DNA of 5,675 nucleotides. Origin: Maritimibacter sp. (GTDB lineage: Bacteria; Pseudomonadota; Alphaproteobacteria; Rhodobacterales; Rhodobacteraceae). Positions 1 through 5,675 of this stretch are shown here, piece after piece; the first letter of the stretch is position 1; the number at the start of each line of letters is the position of its first letter. The position numbers and the translations under genes are program-made. The DNA lies in contig JAGRMP010000321.1 of assembly GCA_020441225.1 (NCBI GenBank), forward strand, positions 1 to 5,675, given 5' to 3'. Below the pieces are notes generated by a model, which searched no databases, was not told the origin of the DNA, and saw only the letters and a program-made list of their open reading frames with translations.

Positions 1-2
1 AC

Positions 3-389
3 GGGCATCTCGACCGGATCGGAGGGTTGCTGGCTGGCATCGTGGCGCAGGTCGGGACGGAGTTCTCTTTCTACCTGCACAAGGTCTCGAAAGCGGTCGA
101 TGTGACCCTGCCGCCCATCCCGGGCGAGGGGTTCGCGGCCGCCGTCGATCAACGCTGGCGCGCGCATCTGGGTCATCCACGCCATCAACAGAGCCGCGTG
201 AGAGGACCATCGCTGCATTGGCCCACTTTGTATGAGACCGCACGGCAAGCCGCGCGCGGAACAGTCGTCCGATTCATCCGAGAAGGCCATCTGCCTGAAC
301 CGACCGGTCGCACCCGTCCTTTGTGCCGGTCGGCGGTTGTCCGGGCCGCCCGCCGAATCCCCGGAACGCCGACAACGGCTGCCCCGTGA
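3..389 (+). pseudogene. Truncated VirB4-like type IV secretion ATPase fragment (5' end outside window)
   Basis: The frame is open from the window edge to a TGA at 387-389. The part up to about base 174 has strong GC-rich third positions and reads like real protein, including SFYLHKVSKAVDV and GFAAAVDQRWRAHLG. This pattern (hydrophobic-His-x-Val strand, then a loop, then Phe-x(3-4)-hydrophobic-Asp-x-Arg-Trp) resembles the N-terminal region of VirB4/TrbE-family ATPases, which power conjugative type IV secretion at the inner membrane. Full VirB4 is around 800 residues and carries Walker motifs; none are present here. Beyond base 174 the frame becomes Arg/Pro/Thr-rich and loses third-position bias, so homology probably ends there. 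A second frame ends plausibly as RIWVIHAINRAA with TGA at 199-201, so a frameshift or junction near 160-174 is possible. The VirB4 call rests on remembered family pattern only. Confidence 0.4.
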
Positions 390-396
390 CGCAGGT

Positions 397-415
397 CCTT
401 CGGCATAGTCGAAGG
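397..415. terminator. Weak terminator-like hairpin
   Basis: CCTTCG at 397-402 pairs with CGAAGG at 410-415 around a 7-base loop, followed on the plus strand by a broken T-rich stretch (TTTCGGGTTT). It lies about 35 bases beyond the regulator's stop codon, so it could also fold in the regulator transcript, but no U-tract follows on that strand. The stem is short and the evidence is modest. The surrounding 175-449 interval holds no gene that I can support on either strand. Confidence 0.25.
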
Positions 416-449
416 TTTCGGGTTTCTAGCTAGGCTCCCGGCAGATGCC

Positions 450-1262
450 TCAAGGTTCTTCGACATCCAGGACGAACGCTGACGGATCAATTTTGTTCGC
501 GATCAATGACAAGACTTCAGGTCGTATCGATCCATCGTTGGGGTCGAACAGCCCGGTCCTTTTCAGCGCTTGGCGCACATTGATTTCCCGGCCCAGGTAT
601 TCCAACGCCACTTTCGAGGCGCCTGGCTTGCGTCCGCGCCGCGTTGGGCCGCCAGTCTGAATGCCCAGCAACAACCCGATCCTGCTGCGGTGGCTGGGAT
701 AAAGCGCCGCCTGTGTGATCGAGTTCACCTCGATTGCCTCGTATTCGAGAATGTAAATGCGATCGGCCAGGTAGAGCACAACGCCCGCGTATTTGTGCAC
801 CCCCCGCGACTCGCCGGTCTTGGTGTCGCGCAGGATCTCGACATTCTTCCAGTAATGCCTGTTGTCCTCACGGTGGATCCTGGCAAGCGAGCGTATGACC
901 TTCCCCTGATTGCCGAAGGAATAAAAATAGCGGAAGTAGTAGCCTTGGTATTTCTCCAGGTCCTGGCTGTGCTGGTACAGCCGGTCGAGATGGCGCAGCG
1001 GCAAGCTGAGCGCCTCTTGCTGGAGGGGTTTTCGTTTGAGTGCGACGATGTCTTCGAACTGTCCCGGCTCAAGCAAAAGCTCAGACTCCGATACGCCGAA
1101 GAAATCGCAGATCCGCCGCATGTTGCGGCGCGATGGGTGAGAGCTGCCCGCCAGATACTTGTTGAACTGTTGGCGGTTGAGATCGAGCTTGCGGCACACC
1201 TCGGCGATCGAGGGGTGATAGCTGCACAGAAGGGCAAGGTTCTGGCGAAAGTCATCGGGCAT
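450..1262 (-). CDS. XRE-family helix-turn-helix transcriptional regulator
   Basis: This is a 270-residue DNA-binding regulator. Residues about 18-64 form a Cro/C1-type helix-turn-helix: SIAEVCRKLDLNRQQFNKYLAGS supplies helix, turn and recognition helix (about 29-38), then RRNMRRICDFFGVSESELL completes the bundle. Residues about 85-235 form a larger domain rich in aromatic and beta-prone segments (GYYFRYFYSF, KVIRSLARIHRED, YAGVVLYLADRIYILEYEAIE) that I cannot assign to a named fold; it is a likely effector-sensing or oligomerisation module. A Lys/Arg-rich loop (TRRGRKPGASK) sits near 207-217. The ATG at 1262 is firmly placed because an in-frame TAA lies only nine bases upstream (1274-1272). 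The Shine-Dalgarno is weak (AAGG, four bases off). It is divergent from the hydrolase, and a candidate operator overlaps its probable promoter, suggesting autoregulation and control of the adjacent hydrolase and transporter. The HTH assignment is confident; the regulated targets are inferred. Confidence 0.9.
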   Translation of the reverse strand: MPDDFRQNLALLCSYHPSIAEVCRKLDLNRQQFNKYLAGSSHPSRRNMRRICDFFGVSESELLLEPGQFEDIVALKRKPLQQEALSLPLRHLDRLYQHSQDLEKYQGYYFRYFYSFGNQGKVIRSLARIHREDNRHYWKNVEILRDTKTGESRGVHKYAGVVLYLADRIYILEYEAIEVNSITQAALYPSHRSRIGLLLGIQTGGPTRRGRKPGASKVALEYLGREINVRQALKRTGLFDPNDGSIRPEVLSLIANKIDPSAFVLDVEEP

Positions 1263-1268
1263 GGAGCC

Positions 1269-1297
1269 TTGTTAGAGTGAAGCGACTTTAGCGTCAA
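1269..1297 (-). promoter_or_regulatory. Candidate sigma-70-type promoter for the XRE regulator
   Basis: Read on the minus strand, TTGACG (1297-1292, five of six matches to TTGACA) is followed after exactly 17 bases by TAACAA (1274-1269, three of six matches to TATAAT). The -35 box falls inside the GCGTCA end of the repeated operator motif, so a bound regulator would cover it. Transcription would be expected to start about seven bases after the -10, which is at or very near the A of the start codon (1262). The message may therefore be leaderless or nearly so, which agrees with the weak Shine-Dalgarno. Confidence 0.45.
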
Positions 1298-1321
1298 CTC
1301 GCGAATGGTCGCGAAGTTGCT
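1291..1321 (+). promoter_or_regulatory. Candidate operator A: triple direct repeat between regulator and hydrolase
   Basis: GCGTCA (1291-1296), GCGAA (1301-1305) and GCGAA (1311-1315) start exactly ten bases apart, so all three face the same side of the helix; TTG follows at 1317-1319. The same layout recurs at 3434-3464 before the solute-binding-protein gene with 21 of 31 positions identical. This copy also contains an imperfect dyad (1295-1304 with 1309-1319, ten pairs, one bulged A, loop ATGG). Location in the divergent spacer, overlap with the regulator's -35 box and recurrence before the transporter gene make it a likely binding site for the XRE protein. Binding itself is inferred. Confidence 0.6.
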
Positions 1322-1344
1322 GTGCAGTCACAGGCGCGTAGTCT
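1317..1344 (+). promoter_or_regulatory. Possible hydrolase promoter
   Basis: TTGCTG (1317-1322) and TAGTCT (1339-1344) are separated by 16 bases and could serve as weak -35 and -10 boxes. The -35 candidate directly abuts the last GCGAA of operator A, the arrangement expected for an activator touching RNA polymerase. A small dyad, CTGTG-CAGT-CACAG (1320-1333), lies within the spacer. The match to consensus is poor, so this is a suggestion only; a weak promoter would fit activator dependence. Confidence 0.25.
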
Positions 1345-1357
1345 TTTCCGCATCAGG

Positions 1358-1374
1358 TGCCCCGCACGGGGGCA
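1358..1374 (+). other. Small hairpin in the hydrolase 5' leader
   Basis: TGCCCC (1358-1363) pairs perfectly with GGGGCA (1369-1374) around the five-base loop GCACG. It ends seven bases before the GGAGG ribosome-binding site (1382-1386) of the hydrolase and leaves that site exposed. It may stabilise the message or modulate initiation. No T-tract follows, so it is not a standard terminator. Confidence 0.3.
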
Positions 1375-1392
1375 GCCGGACGGAGGCAGAAA

Positions 1393-3414
1393 ATGACGCA
1401 GGTAGACGGATATCCCCACGAGATCAGGGAGATTCATCATTTGGAAATTCCGATGCCGGATGGCTGTATTCTGGCCGCCCGCGTTTGGATGCCGGTTGAC
1501 GCCGGTACGGCGCCGGTTCCGGCGATCCTGGAGTACCTGCCCTATCGCAAGAACGACTTCACCGCTTTGCGCGATGCCTCGATGCAGCCCTACTTGGCCG
1601 GACATGGCTATGCGGTGGTAAGGCTAGATTTGCGCGGGACAGGCGATTCCGAAGGGCTGATGGTGGACGAATACCTGCCGCAGGAACTGCAGGATGGCTG
1701 CGATGCCATTGCCTGGATCGCGGATCAGCCCTGGTGCGACGGCAATGTCGGCATGATCGGCATCTCCTGGGGCGGGTTCAACGGTTTGCAGATCGCCGCG
1801 CTTCAGCCTCCGGCCCTGAAGGCGGTGGTGACGCTCTGTTCCACCGATGACCGCTATGCCGACGATATCCACTACATGGGCGGCTGCCCGCTGGGCGAGC
1901 AGCTCAGTTGGGCCTCGGTCATGTTCGGGCGCAACACCCTGCCGCCCGATCCGGCCAATGTGGGCGACCGATGGCGCGACATGTGGCTGGAGCGGCTGGA
2001 GGGCAGCGGGCTGTGGCTGAAGAACTGGCTGGAGCATCAACGCCGCGACGCGTTCTGGCAACATGGCTCGATCTGCGAGGACTGGTCGCGCGTGCAGGTG
2101 CCGGTCTATGCGGTCTCGGGCTGGGCCGATGGCTATCCGCGCAGCGTGTTTCGCCTGATGGAGAACTTGCAGGGCCCGAAAAAGGGTCTGGTGGGGCCAT
2201 GGGCGCATCGCTACCCGCATATCGGCGAACCCGGCCCGGCCATCGGATTCCTGAAGGAAGAACTGCGCTGGTGGGATCACTGGCTGAAAGGGCGCGACAC
2301 CGGGATCATGGACGAACCGCCGCTGCGGCTGTTCATGCAGGACAGCGTGCCGCCACAGGGGCATTATCAAAGCCGCCCGGGCCGCTGGATTGCCGAGCCG
2401 GGATGGCCGTCGCCGCAGGTGACGCGCACCCGCTTTCACCTGACCCCCGAGGGTGGGCTGAGCCTGAATCCTCCCGCGACACACGCGGTTCTGCCCCATC
2501 GCAGCCCAGCCGATGTGGGCATGGGTTCGGGCAAATGGTGCAGCTACAGCAAGCCCGGCGATGCCCCGGTCGATCAGCGCCGCGACGATGCCGGGAGCCT
2601 GTGTTTCGAGATCGACATTCCCGAGGAGGGGCTGGCCTTTGCCGGTGATGCCAGGCTGCATCTGCGCATCGGCGCCGACAGGCCGGTGGCTCAGATCGCC
2701 GCGCGGCTGGTGGATGTGCATCCCGATGGACGGGTGACGCGCCTGACCTTTGGCGTGTTCAACCTGACCCATCGTCAGGGTCACGACCGGCCGCAGCCGC
2801 TGGACCCGGGAAAGGTCTATGACGTGACCATCCCGCTGAAACATGTCGCCCAGAGCCTGCCCGCCGGGCACCGGCTGCGCCTGGCGCTGTCGAGCAGCTA
2901 TTTCCCGATGATCTGGCCCTCGCCCGAGCCGGTCACCCTGACGATCCATACCGAGGGCAGCGCACTGGAATTGCCGCTGCGCCCCCCGATGCCGCTGGAT
3001 GACACACTGGCCGCGTTCGACCCGCCGGTGTCCGCGCCGCCGCCGCCGACCGAGCAGGTCGCTAGGCCTGACAGCTGGTTCCGCATTGTCGAGGACGCGG
3101 CGCAGGGGCAGATCGAGGTGCAGGTCGCCGGTGGGCCCGGCGCACTGCGGCTGCTTTCCAACGACATCACCATGCATATGCAGGGATACGAGACCTATGG
3201 CGTGCCGCTGAACAACGTATCCGCGGCTTGGGGGTGCACCGAATGGCATTGCGGGCTTGGCCGCGAGGGCTGGTCGGTGCGGTCCGAGACCCGGACCCAT
3301 CTGCGCGCGGATGCCACGGATTTCATCATCACCGCCGAGCTGCGCGCCTGGGAGGGGGAAGCGCTGGTGGTGGAAAAACAATGGGACACGCGCGTGCCGC
3401 GCGACCACATGTAA
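1393..3414 (+). CDS. CocE/NonD-family alpha/beta hydrolase (S15 X-Pro dipeptidyl-peptidase-like)
   Basis: This 673-residue serine hydrolase should cleave an ester or amide bond. The family includes cocaine esterase and S15 peptidases. The nucleophile elbow GISWGG places Ser125; SGWADGY gives the acid Asp246; GPWAHRYP gives the base His272. Tyr51 in LPYRKND matches the family's oxyanion-hole tyrosine. Order: alpha/beta core with helical cap (about 15-300), a PepX_C-type jelly-roll (about 300-540), a Pro-rich linker (about 543-558), then an extra beta-rich domain (about 559-673), making it longer than cocaine esterase (about 570). There is no signal peptide or membrane segment, so it is probably cytoplasmic. 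The ATG at 1393 is chosen because GGAGG (1382-1386) sits six bases upstream; a GTG at 1357 would add twelve residues but lacks that support. It lies divergent to the regulator and 103 bases before the solute-binding-protein gene, suggesting it acts on the imported compound. The true substrate is unknown. Confidence 0.93.
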   Translation: MTQVDGYPHEIREIHHLEIPMPDGCILAARVWMPVDAGTAPVPAILEYLPYRKNDFTALRDASMQPYLAGHGYAVVRLDLRGTGDSEGLMVDEYLPQELQDGCDAIAWIADQPWCDGNVGMIGISWGGFNGLQIAALQPPALKAVVTLCSTDDRYADDIHYMGGCPLGEQLSWASVMFGRNTLPPDPANVGDRWRDMWLERLEGSGLWLKNWLEHQRRDAFWQHGSICEDWSRVQVPVYAVSGWADGYPRSVFRLMENLQGPKKGLVGPWAHRYPHIGEPGPAIGFLKEELRWWDHWLKGRDTGIMDEPPLRLFMQDSVPPQGHYQSRPGRWIAEPGWPSPQVTRTRFHLTPEGGLSLNPPATHAVLPHRSPADVGMGSGKWCSYSKPGDAPVDQRRDDAGSLCFEIDIPEEGLAFAGDARLHLRIGADRPVAQIAARLVDVHPDGRVTRLTFGVFNLTHRQGHDRPQPLDPGKVYDVTIPLKHVAQSLPAGHRLRLALSSSYFPMIWPSPEPVTLTIHTEGSALELPLRPPMPLDDTLAAFDPPVSAPPPPTEQVARPDSWFRIVEDAAQGQIEVQVAGGPGALRLLSNDITMHMQGYETYGVPLNNVSAAWGCTEWHCGLGREGWSVRSETRTHLRADATDFIITAELRAWEGEALVVEKQWDTRVPRDHM

Positions 3415-3420
3415 GCGATA

Positions 3421-3439
3421 TGACGCTGTATTCGCGTCA
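3421..3439. repeat. Inverted repeat overlapping operator B
   Basis: TGACGC (3421-3426) and GCGTCA (3434-3439) form a perfect 6-bp dyad with a seven-base spacer, just after the hydrolase stop codon. Its right arm is the first unit of operator B, so it may extend the regulator's site. As RNA it would be too weak and lacks a U-tract, so a terminator role is unlikely. Confidence 0.35.
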
Positions 3440-3464
3440 CATAGCGAAGTTCTGCGAAATTGAT
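3434..3464 (+). promoter_or_regulatory. Candidate operator B: triple direct repeat upstream of the transporter genes
   Basis: GCGTCA (3434-3439), GCGAA (3444-3448) and GCGAA (3454-3458) repeat the ten-base-spaced layout of operator A (1291-1321) in the same orientation, again followed by TTG (3460-3462). A second dyad, GCGAAA (3454-3459) with TTTCGC (3468-3473), overlaps its right end. TTGATT at 3460-3465 could be a -35 box abutting the site, but I see no good -10 (best is a poor match near 3482-3488). The site implies that the transporter genes have their own promoter rather than depending only on read-through from the hydrolase. Confidence 0.55.
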
Positions 3465-3517
3465 TGGTTTCGCCACCATGCGATGCTTCGGTCAGAACAT
3501 AACAGGGAGTCACCTCA

Positions 3518-5071
3518 ATGAAACAACAGACAGGAACCACCCGCCGCGGCTTTCTTGGCACGACGGCGGCCCTGGGGGCGCTGGGGCTGGTGCCGGGCTG
3601 GACCGGCGCGGCCTTTGCCCAGAGCGGCGGCACGCTCCGGTTGCGCATCGAAAGGGATGCCGATGTGCTCGACCCGGGCTTCATGACCGGCGGCATCGAG
3701 ATCGAGGCGCAAAAGCAGTGCCTGCCCTTCCTCGCCCAATACGCCCGCGATGGCGATACCTTCTCCTGGGAGCCGACCTATTTCGTCACCATGCTGGAAC
3801 AGCGCGACGCCACCCGTATCGACTTTGAACTGGCCGAAGGGCTGGTCTGGTCGGGCGGCTATGGCGCGGTCGCGGCCTCGGATGTCAAGTTTTCCTACGA
3901 ACGCATGAAGGACAGCGACTGGTCGGGTTATTTCGAAGCGCTGGACCATGTTGAGGTAACGGGCGAGCGCACGGGCACCATCGTGCTCAACAAACCCTTT
4001 GCGCCGTTCATCATGATCACGCTGTGCCACGGTCCGGGTGCGGTGCTGAGCGAAAAGGCGATGGCCGAGGTCGGTGGAAAGTTCACCACCAAGTTCCCAG
4101 CCGTCTGCGGCCCCTATACTTACGAGTCGACGCCGGGCCAGCGCTCGGTCTTTTCCGCCAACCCGGAATGGAACGGGCCGAAACCGGCCTTTGATCGCGT
4201 GGAATGCAATATCATCAGCGAGATCAAGGCAGCGGAACTGGCTTTTGAAGCAGGTGAACTCGATTGCACATCAGCAGGCGCGGATACGCTTGCCCGCTAC
4301 ACCAAGGACATGCCCGAGGGTACTGGCATCGCGGTGGCAGGCGAGCTGCAATATATGTGGATGGGGATGAATACCGAACATCCCAAGTTGCAGGACATCC
4401 GCGTGCGTCAGGCGATCCAGCATGCGGTGGATGTGGATACCATCCTGCAAGGCGCCTATTCCGGCACCACGGCCAAGTCGCATGGCATCATCTGCCCCGG
4501 CCTGACCGGCCAGCGCGACAGCGCCGGTTACAGCTATGACCCGGCCAAGGCAAAGGCGCTGCTGGACGAGGCCGGGGTTTCGGGGCTGGAACTGACCCTG
4601 CGCACGCTCAACAACCAGCAACGGATGCTGGCGGCGCAGATCATCCAGGCCAACCTCGCGGCGGTCGGCATCACCCTCAACGTGCTGCCGCTCGACAGCG
4701 GGCCGTTCTGGGAAATGGGCCAGGAAAAGAAGGGCGAGACCTGGAAGGAGCTGGAACTGTGGCTCATGCGCTTCGGCACGACACCCGACCCCTATGAGGC
4801 GACGCAGTGGTTCACCTCGAACCAGGTCGGCGTCTGGAACTGGGAGCGCTGGACCGACGAGGAGTTCGACCGGCTCTACGACGAGGGCATCAACGAGACC
4901 GATCCGCAAAAGCGTCACGACATCTACGTGCGGATGCAGGAGATCATGGAGAATACCGGCGCCTATGTCTGGATCAACCATGAGCCCGAATCCTTCCTGC
5001 ACAGCACCGAGGTGGTGGTGAATGCCGCTCCCTCGGGCGAGCTGAACTACCGCAGGTTCGCGAAGGCCTGA
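3518..5071 (+). CDS. Family 5 extracellular solute-binding protein of an oligopeptide-type ABC transporter
   Basis: This 517-residue periplasmic receptor should capture a peptide-like or related solute and deliver it to the permease. The N-terminus is a Tat signal: TTRRGFLG (Arg9-Arg10), a hydrophobic stretch to about residue 30, and an AFA-QS cleavage site after Ala34. There is no lipobox cysteine, so the mature protein is soluble. The body matches the SBP_bac_5 (DppA/OppA/NikA-like) layout: LRIERDADVLDPGF near the mature start, SDVKFSYERMKDSDW, CGPYTYES, DIRVRQAIQHAVD, YDPAKAKALLDEAG, and a C-terminal WTDEEFDRLYDEG with an alpha-helical QKRHDIYVRMQEIM. Length is typical. There are six cysteines in the mature part, and Tat export would allow cofactor or disulfide-dependent folding first. 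GGGAG (3505-3509) lies eight bases before the ATG. It follows candidate operator B and precedes the permease by 74 bases with a strong hairpin between. Ligand specificity cannot be told from sequence. Confidence 0.93.
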   Translation: MKQQTGTTRRGFLGTTAALGALGLVPGWTGAAFAQSGGTLRLRIERDADVLDPGFMTGGIEIEAQKQCLPFLAQYARDGDTFSWEPTYFVTMLEQRDATRIDFELAEGLVWSGGYGAVAASDVKFSYERMKDSDWSGYFEALDHVEVTGERTGTIVLNKPFAPFIMITLCHGPGAVLSEKAMAEVGGKFTTKFPAVCGPYTYESTPGQRSVFSANPEWNGPKPAFDRVECNIISEIKAAELAFEAGELDCTSAGADTLARYTKDMPEGTGIAVAGELQYMWMGMNTEHPKLQDIRVRQAIQHAVDVDTILQGAYSGTTAKSHGIICPGLTGQRDSAGYSYDPAKAKALLDEAGVSGLELTLRTLNNQQRMLAAQIIQANLAAVGITLNVLPLDSGPFWEMGQEKKGETWKELELWLMRFGTTPDPYEATQWFTSNQVGVWNWERWTDEEFDRLYDEGINETDPQKRHDIYVRMQEIMENTGAYVWINHEPESFLHSTEVVVNAAPSGELNYRRFAKA

Positions 5072-5087
5072 TCGCCCGCCAAGCAAC

Positions 5088-5113
5088 CGGCCCGCGCCCC
5101 GCCGCGCGGGCCG
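5088..5113 (+). other. Strong intercistronic hairpin between solute-binding protein and permease
   Basis: A perfect 10-bp GC-only stem (CGGCCCGCGC at 5088-5097 with GCGCGGGCCG at 5104-5113) closes a six-base loop. It sits 16 bases past the solute-binding-protein stop and has no following T-tract. In this position such hairpins commonly protect the upstream message or cause partial termination, giving more binding protein than permease. That role is inferred from position and structure. Confidence 0.55.
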
Positions 5114-5145
5114 CCAGGTGAAACCCGGCGAAGGGGAGGGTGCCC

Positions 5146-5675
5146 ATGCTCTATTATCTGACCAAACGCCTCGGCCTGTCGGCGCTAGTGATCGGACTTG
5201 TGGTGCTGGTGCTGTTCTCGCTCCTGCATCTCATTCCCGGCGATCCGGCGACCATCGCGCTGGGGCCGCGCGCGACCCCGGAGGCCATCGCGCGCTATGC
5301 CGCGAAGATGCATCTCGACGAACCGGTCTGGCGGCAATTCCTGATCTATATCGGCAATGCGCTGACCGGCGATCTGGGGCTGGACGTGTTCTCCGACCGT
5401 CCCGTGACCACCATCATCCTGGAGCGCATCGGCTTTACCCTCGCACTGGTAGGAGCCGGCATGGGCTGGGCCATGCTGCTCGGCATCCCGCTGGGCTGCC
5501 TGGCGGCGGTAAAGCCCAACAGCTGGCTTGATCGTGTGACCGGCGTCCTGTCGGTGGGAACTATAGCTGTGCCCTCGTTCCTCGTGTCGATCTGGGCGCT
5601 CTTGATCTTCGCGGTGCATCTGCGCTGGCTTCCGGCCATCGGGGTAGGCGTGGTCTGCCCCCACCGAGTGGTCCA
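5146..5675 (+). CDS. DppB/OppB-type ABC transporter permease (partial, 3' end outside window)
   Basis: The first 176 codons of an inner-membrane permease that forms half of the transmembrane channel for an oligopeptide-type ABC importer. The start MLYYLTKRLG leads into membrane segment 1 (about 9-30), which ends in the family hallmark LIPGDP (29-34). A periplasmic loop follows with ATPEAIARYAAKMHLDEPVWRQF and GDLGLDVFSDRPV, both classic for this subfamily, then membrane segments at about 98-120 and 133-157 and the motif RWLPAIG (160-166). The EAA-type loop that contacts the ATPase would lie beyond the window. The ATG at 5146 is supported by GGGGAGG (5133-5139) six bases upstream. It is co-directional with the solute-binding protein, so it is probably the same operon, with a DppC-type permease and ATPase genes expected downstream. 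The last ten residues fit family consensus poorly, but this region is variable. Confidence 0.92.
   Translation, partial: MLYYLTKRLGLSALVIGLVVLVLFSLLHLIPGDPATIALGPRATPEAIARYAAKMHLDEPVWRQFLIYIGNALTGDLGLDVFSDRPVTTIILERIGFTLALVGAGMGWAMLLGIPLGCLAAVKPNSWLDRVTGVLSVGTIAVPSFLVSIWALLIFAVHLRWLPAIGVGVVCPHRVV

Noticed and set aside
230..330. Short stretch translating as VVRFIREGHLPEP, reminiscent of an excisionase or MerR-like HTH wing
   Set aside because: Too short, third-position bias is lost here, and no start, stop or partner helix supports a gene.
336..376. GTTGTC/GACAAC and CCGGG/CCCGG inverted pairs suggesting a long hairpin or recombination site
   Set aside because: The arms are short and out of register with a six-base bulge; expected by chance in sequence this rich in G and C.
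570..1280. 236-codon plus-strand frame opposite the regulator
   Set aside because: The minus strand encodes a clear HTH protein over the same bases; the plus-strand translation has no recognised motif and no ribosome-binding site.
1624..3696. 690-codon open frame antisense to the hydrolase and the start of the binding-protein gene
   Set aside because: It mirrors the GC-biased codon positions of the real genes, has no recognisable domain and is composed of Arg/Pro/His/Gln-rich sequence typical of antisense shadows.
4271..5086. 271-codon minus-strand frame opposite the binding protein
   Set aside because: It overlaps a confident SBP_bac_5 gene and has only shadow-type composition.
5640..5675. 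Possible frameshift at the end of the permease, where residues after RWLPAIG fit consensus poorly
   Set aside because: This loop varies in the family, and the current frame (ending HRVV-H) could still lead into the usual L-x-LPA segment; only sequence beyond the window can decide.
1..5675. CRISPR array, tRNA, rRNA or insertion-sequence ends
   Set aside because: No regularly spaced long repeats, cloverleaf or transposase-like frame with terminal repeats were seen.

Overview
The window is GC-rich. Its codon use and gene types suggest an alphaproteobacterium, probably of the Rhodobacteraceae or Rhizobiales kind; this is inferred from composition and family resemblance, not from a database search. 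It holds most of a small regulated uptake-and-hydrolysis locus, with what looks like a decayed piece of conjugation machinery at its left edge.

Left edge (1-449): an open frame enters from outside and reads as convincing protein to about base 174, with a resemblance to the N-terminal region of VirB4-type conjugation ATPases. After that the frame stays open to 389 but loses coding character. No gene is visible from about 175 to 449 apart from a weak hairpin near 397-415.

Regulator (450-1262, minus strand): a 270-residue XRE-type helix-turn-helix protein with a large C-terminal domain of unknown function. It is divergent from the hydrolase, with 130 bases between them holding the control signals for both.

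Catabolic and transport genes (plus strand): a 673-residue CocE/NonD-family alpha/beta hydrolase (1393-3414); a Tat-exported family 5 extracellular solute-binding protein (3518-5071); and the first 176 codons of a DppB-type ABC permease (from 5146), which leaves the window on the right. The rest of the transporter (second permease, ATPases) is presumably downstream.

The most interesting observation is a shared element, GCGTCA-N4-GCGAA-N5-GCGAA, with roughly one-helical-turn spacing. It occurs once in the regulator/hydrolase intergenic region (1291-1321) and once in the hydrolase/solute-binding-protein gap (3434-3464), same orientation, 21 of 31 positions identical. It is a strong candidate operator for the XRE regulator, and would make the regulator, hydrolase and transporter one regulon. 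The working model is that the solute-binding protein captures an oligopeptide-like or ester/amide-bearing compound, the permease imports it, the cytoplasmic hydrolase cleaves it, and the regulator coordinates expression. The substrate cannot be read from the sequence.
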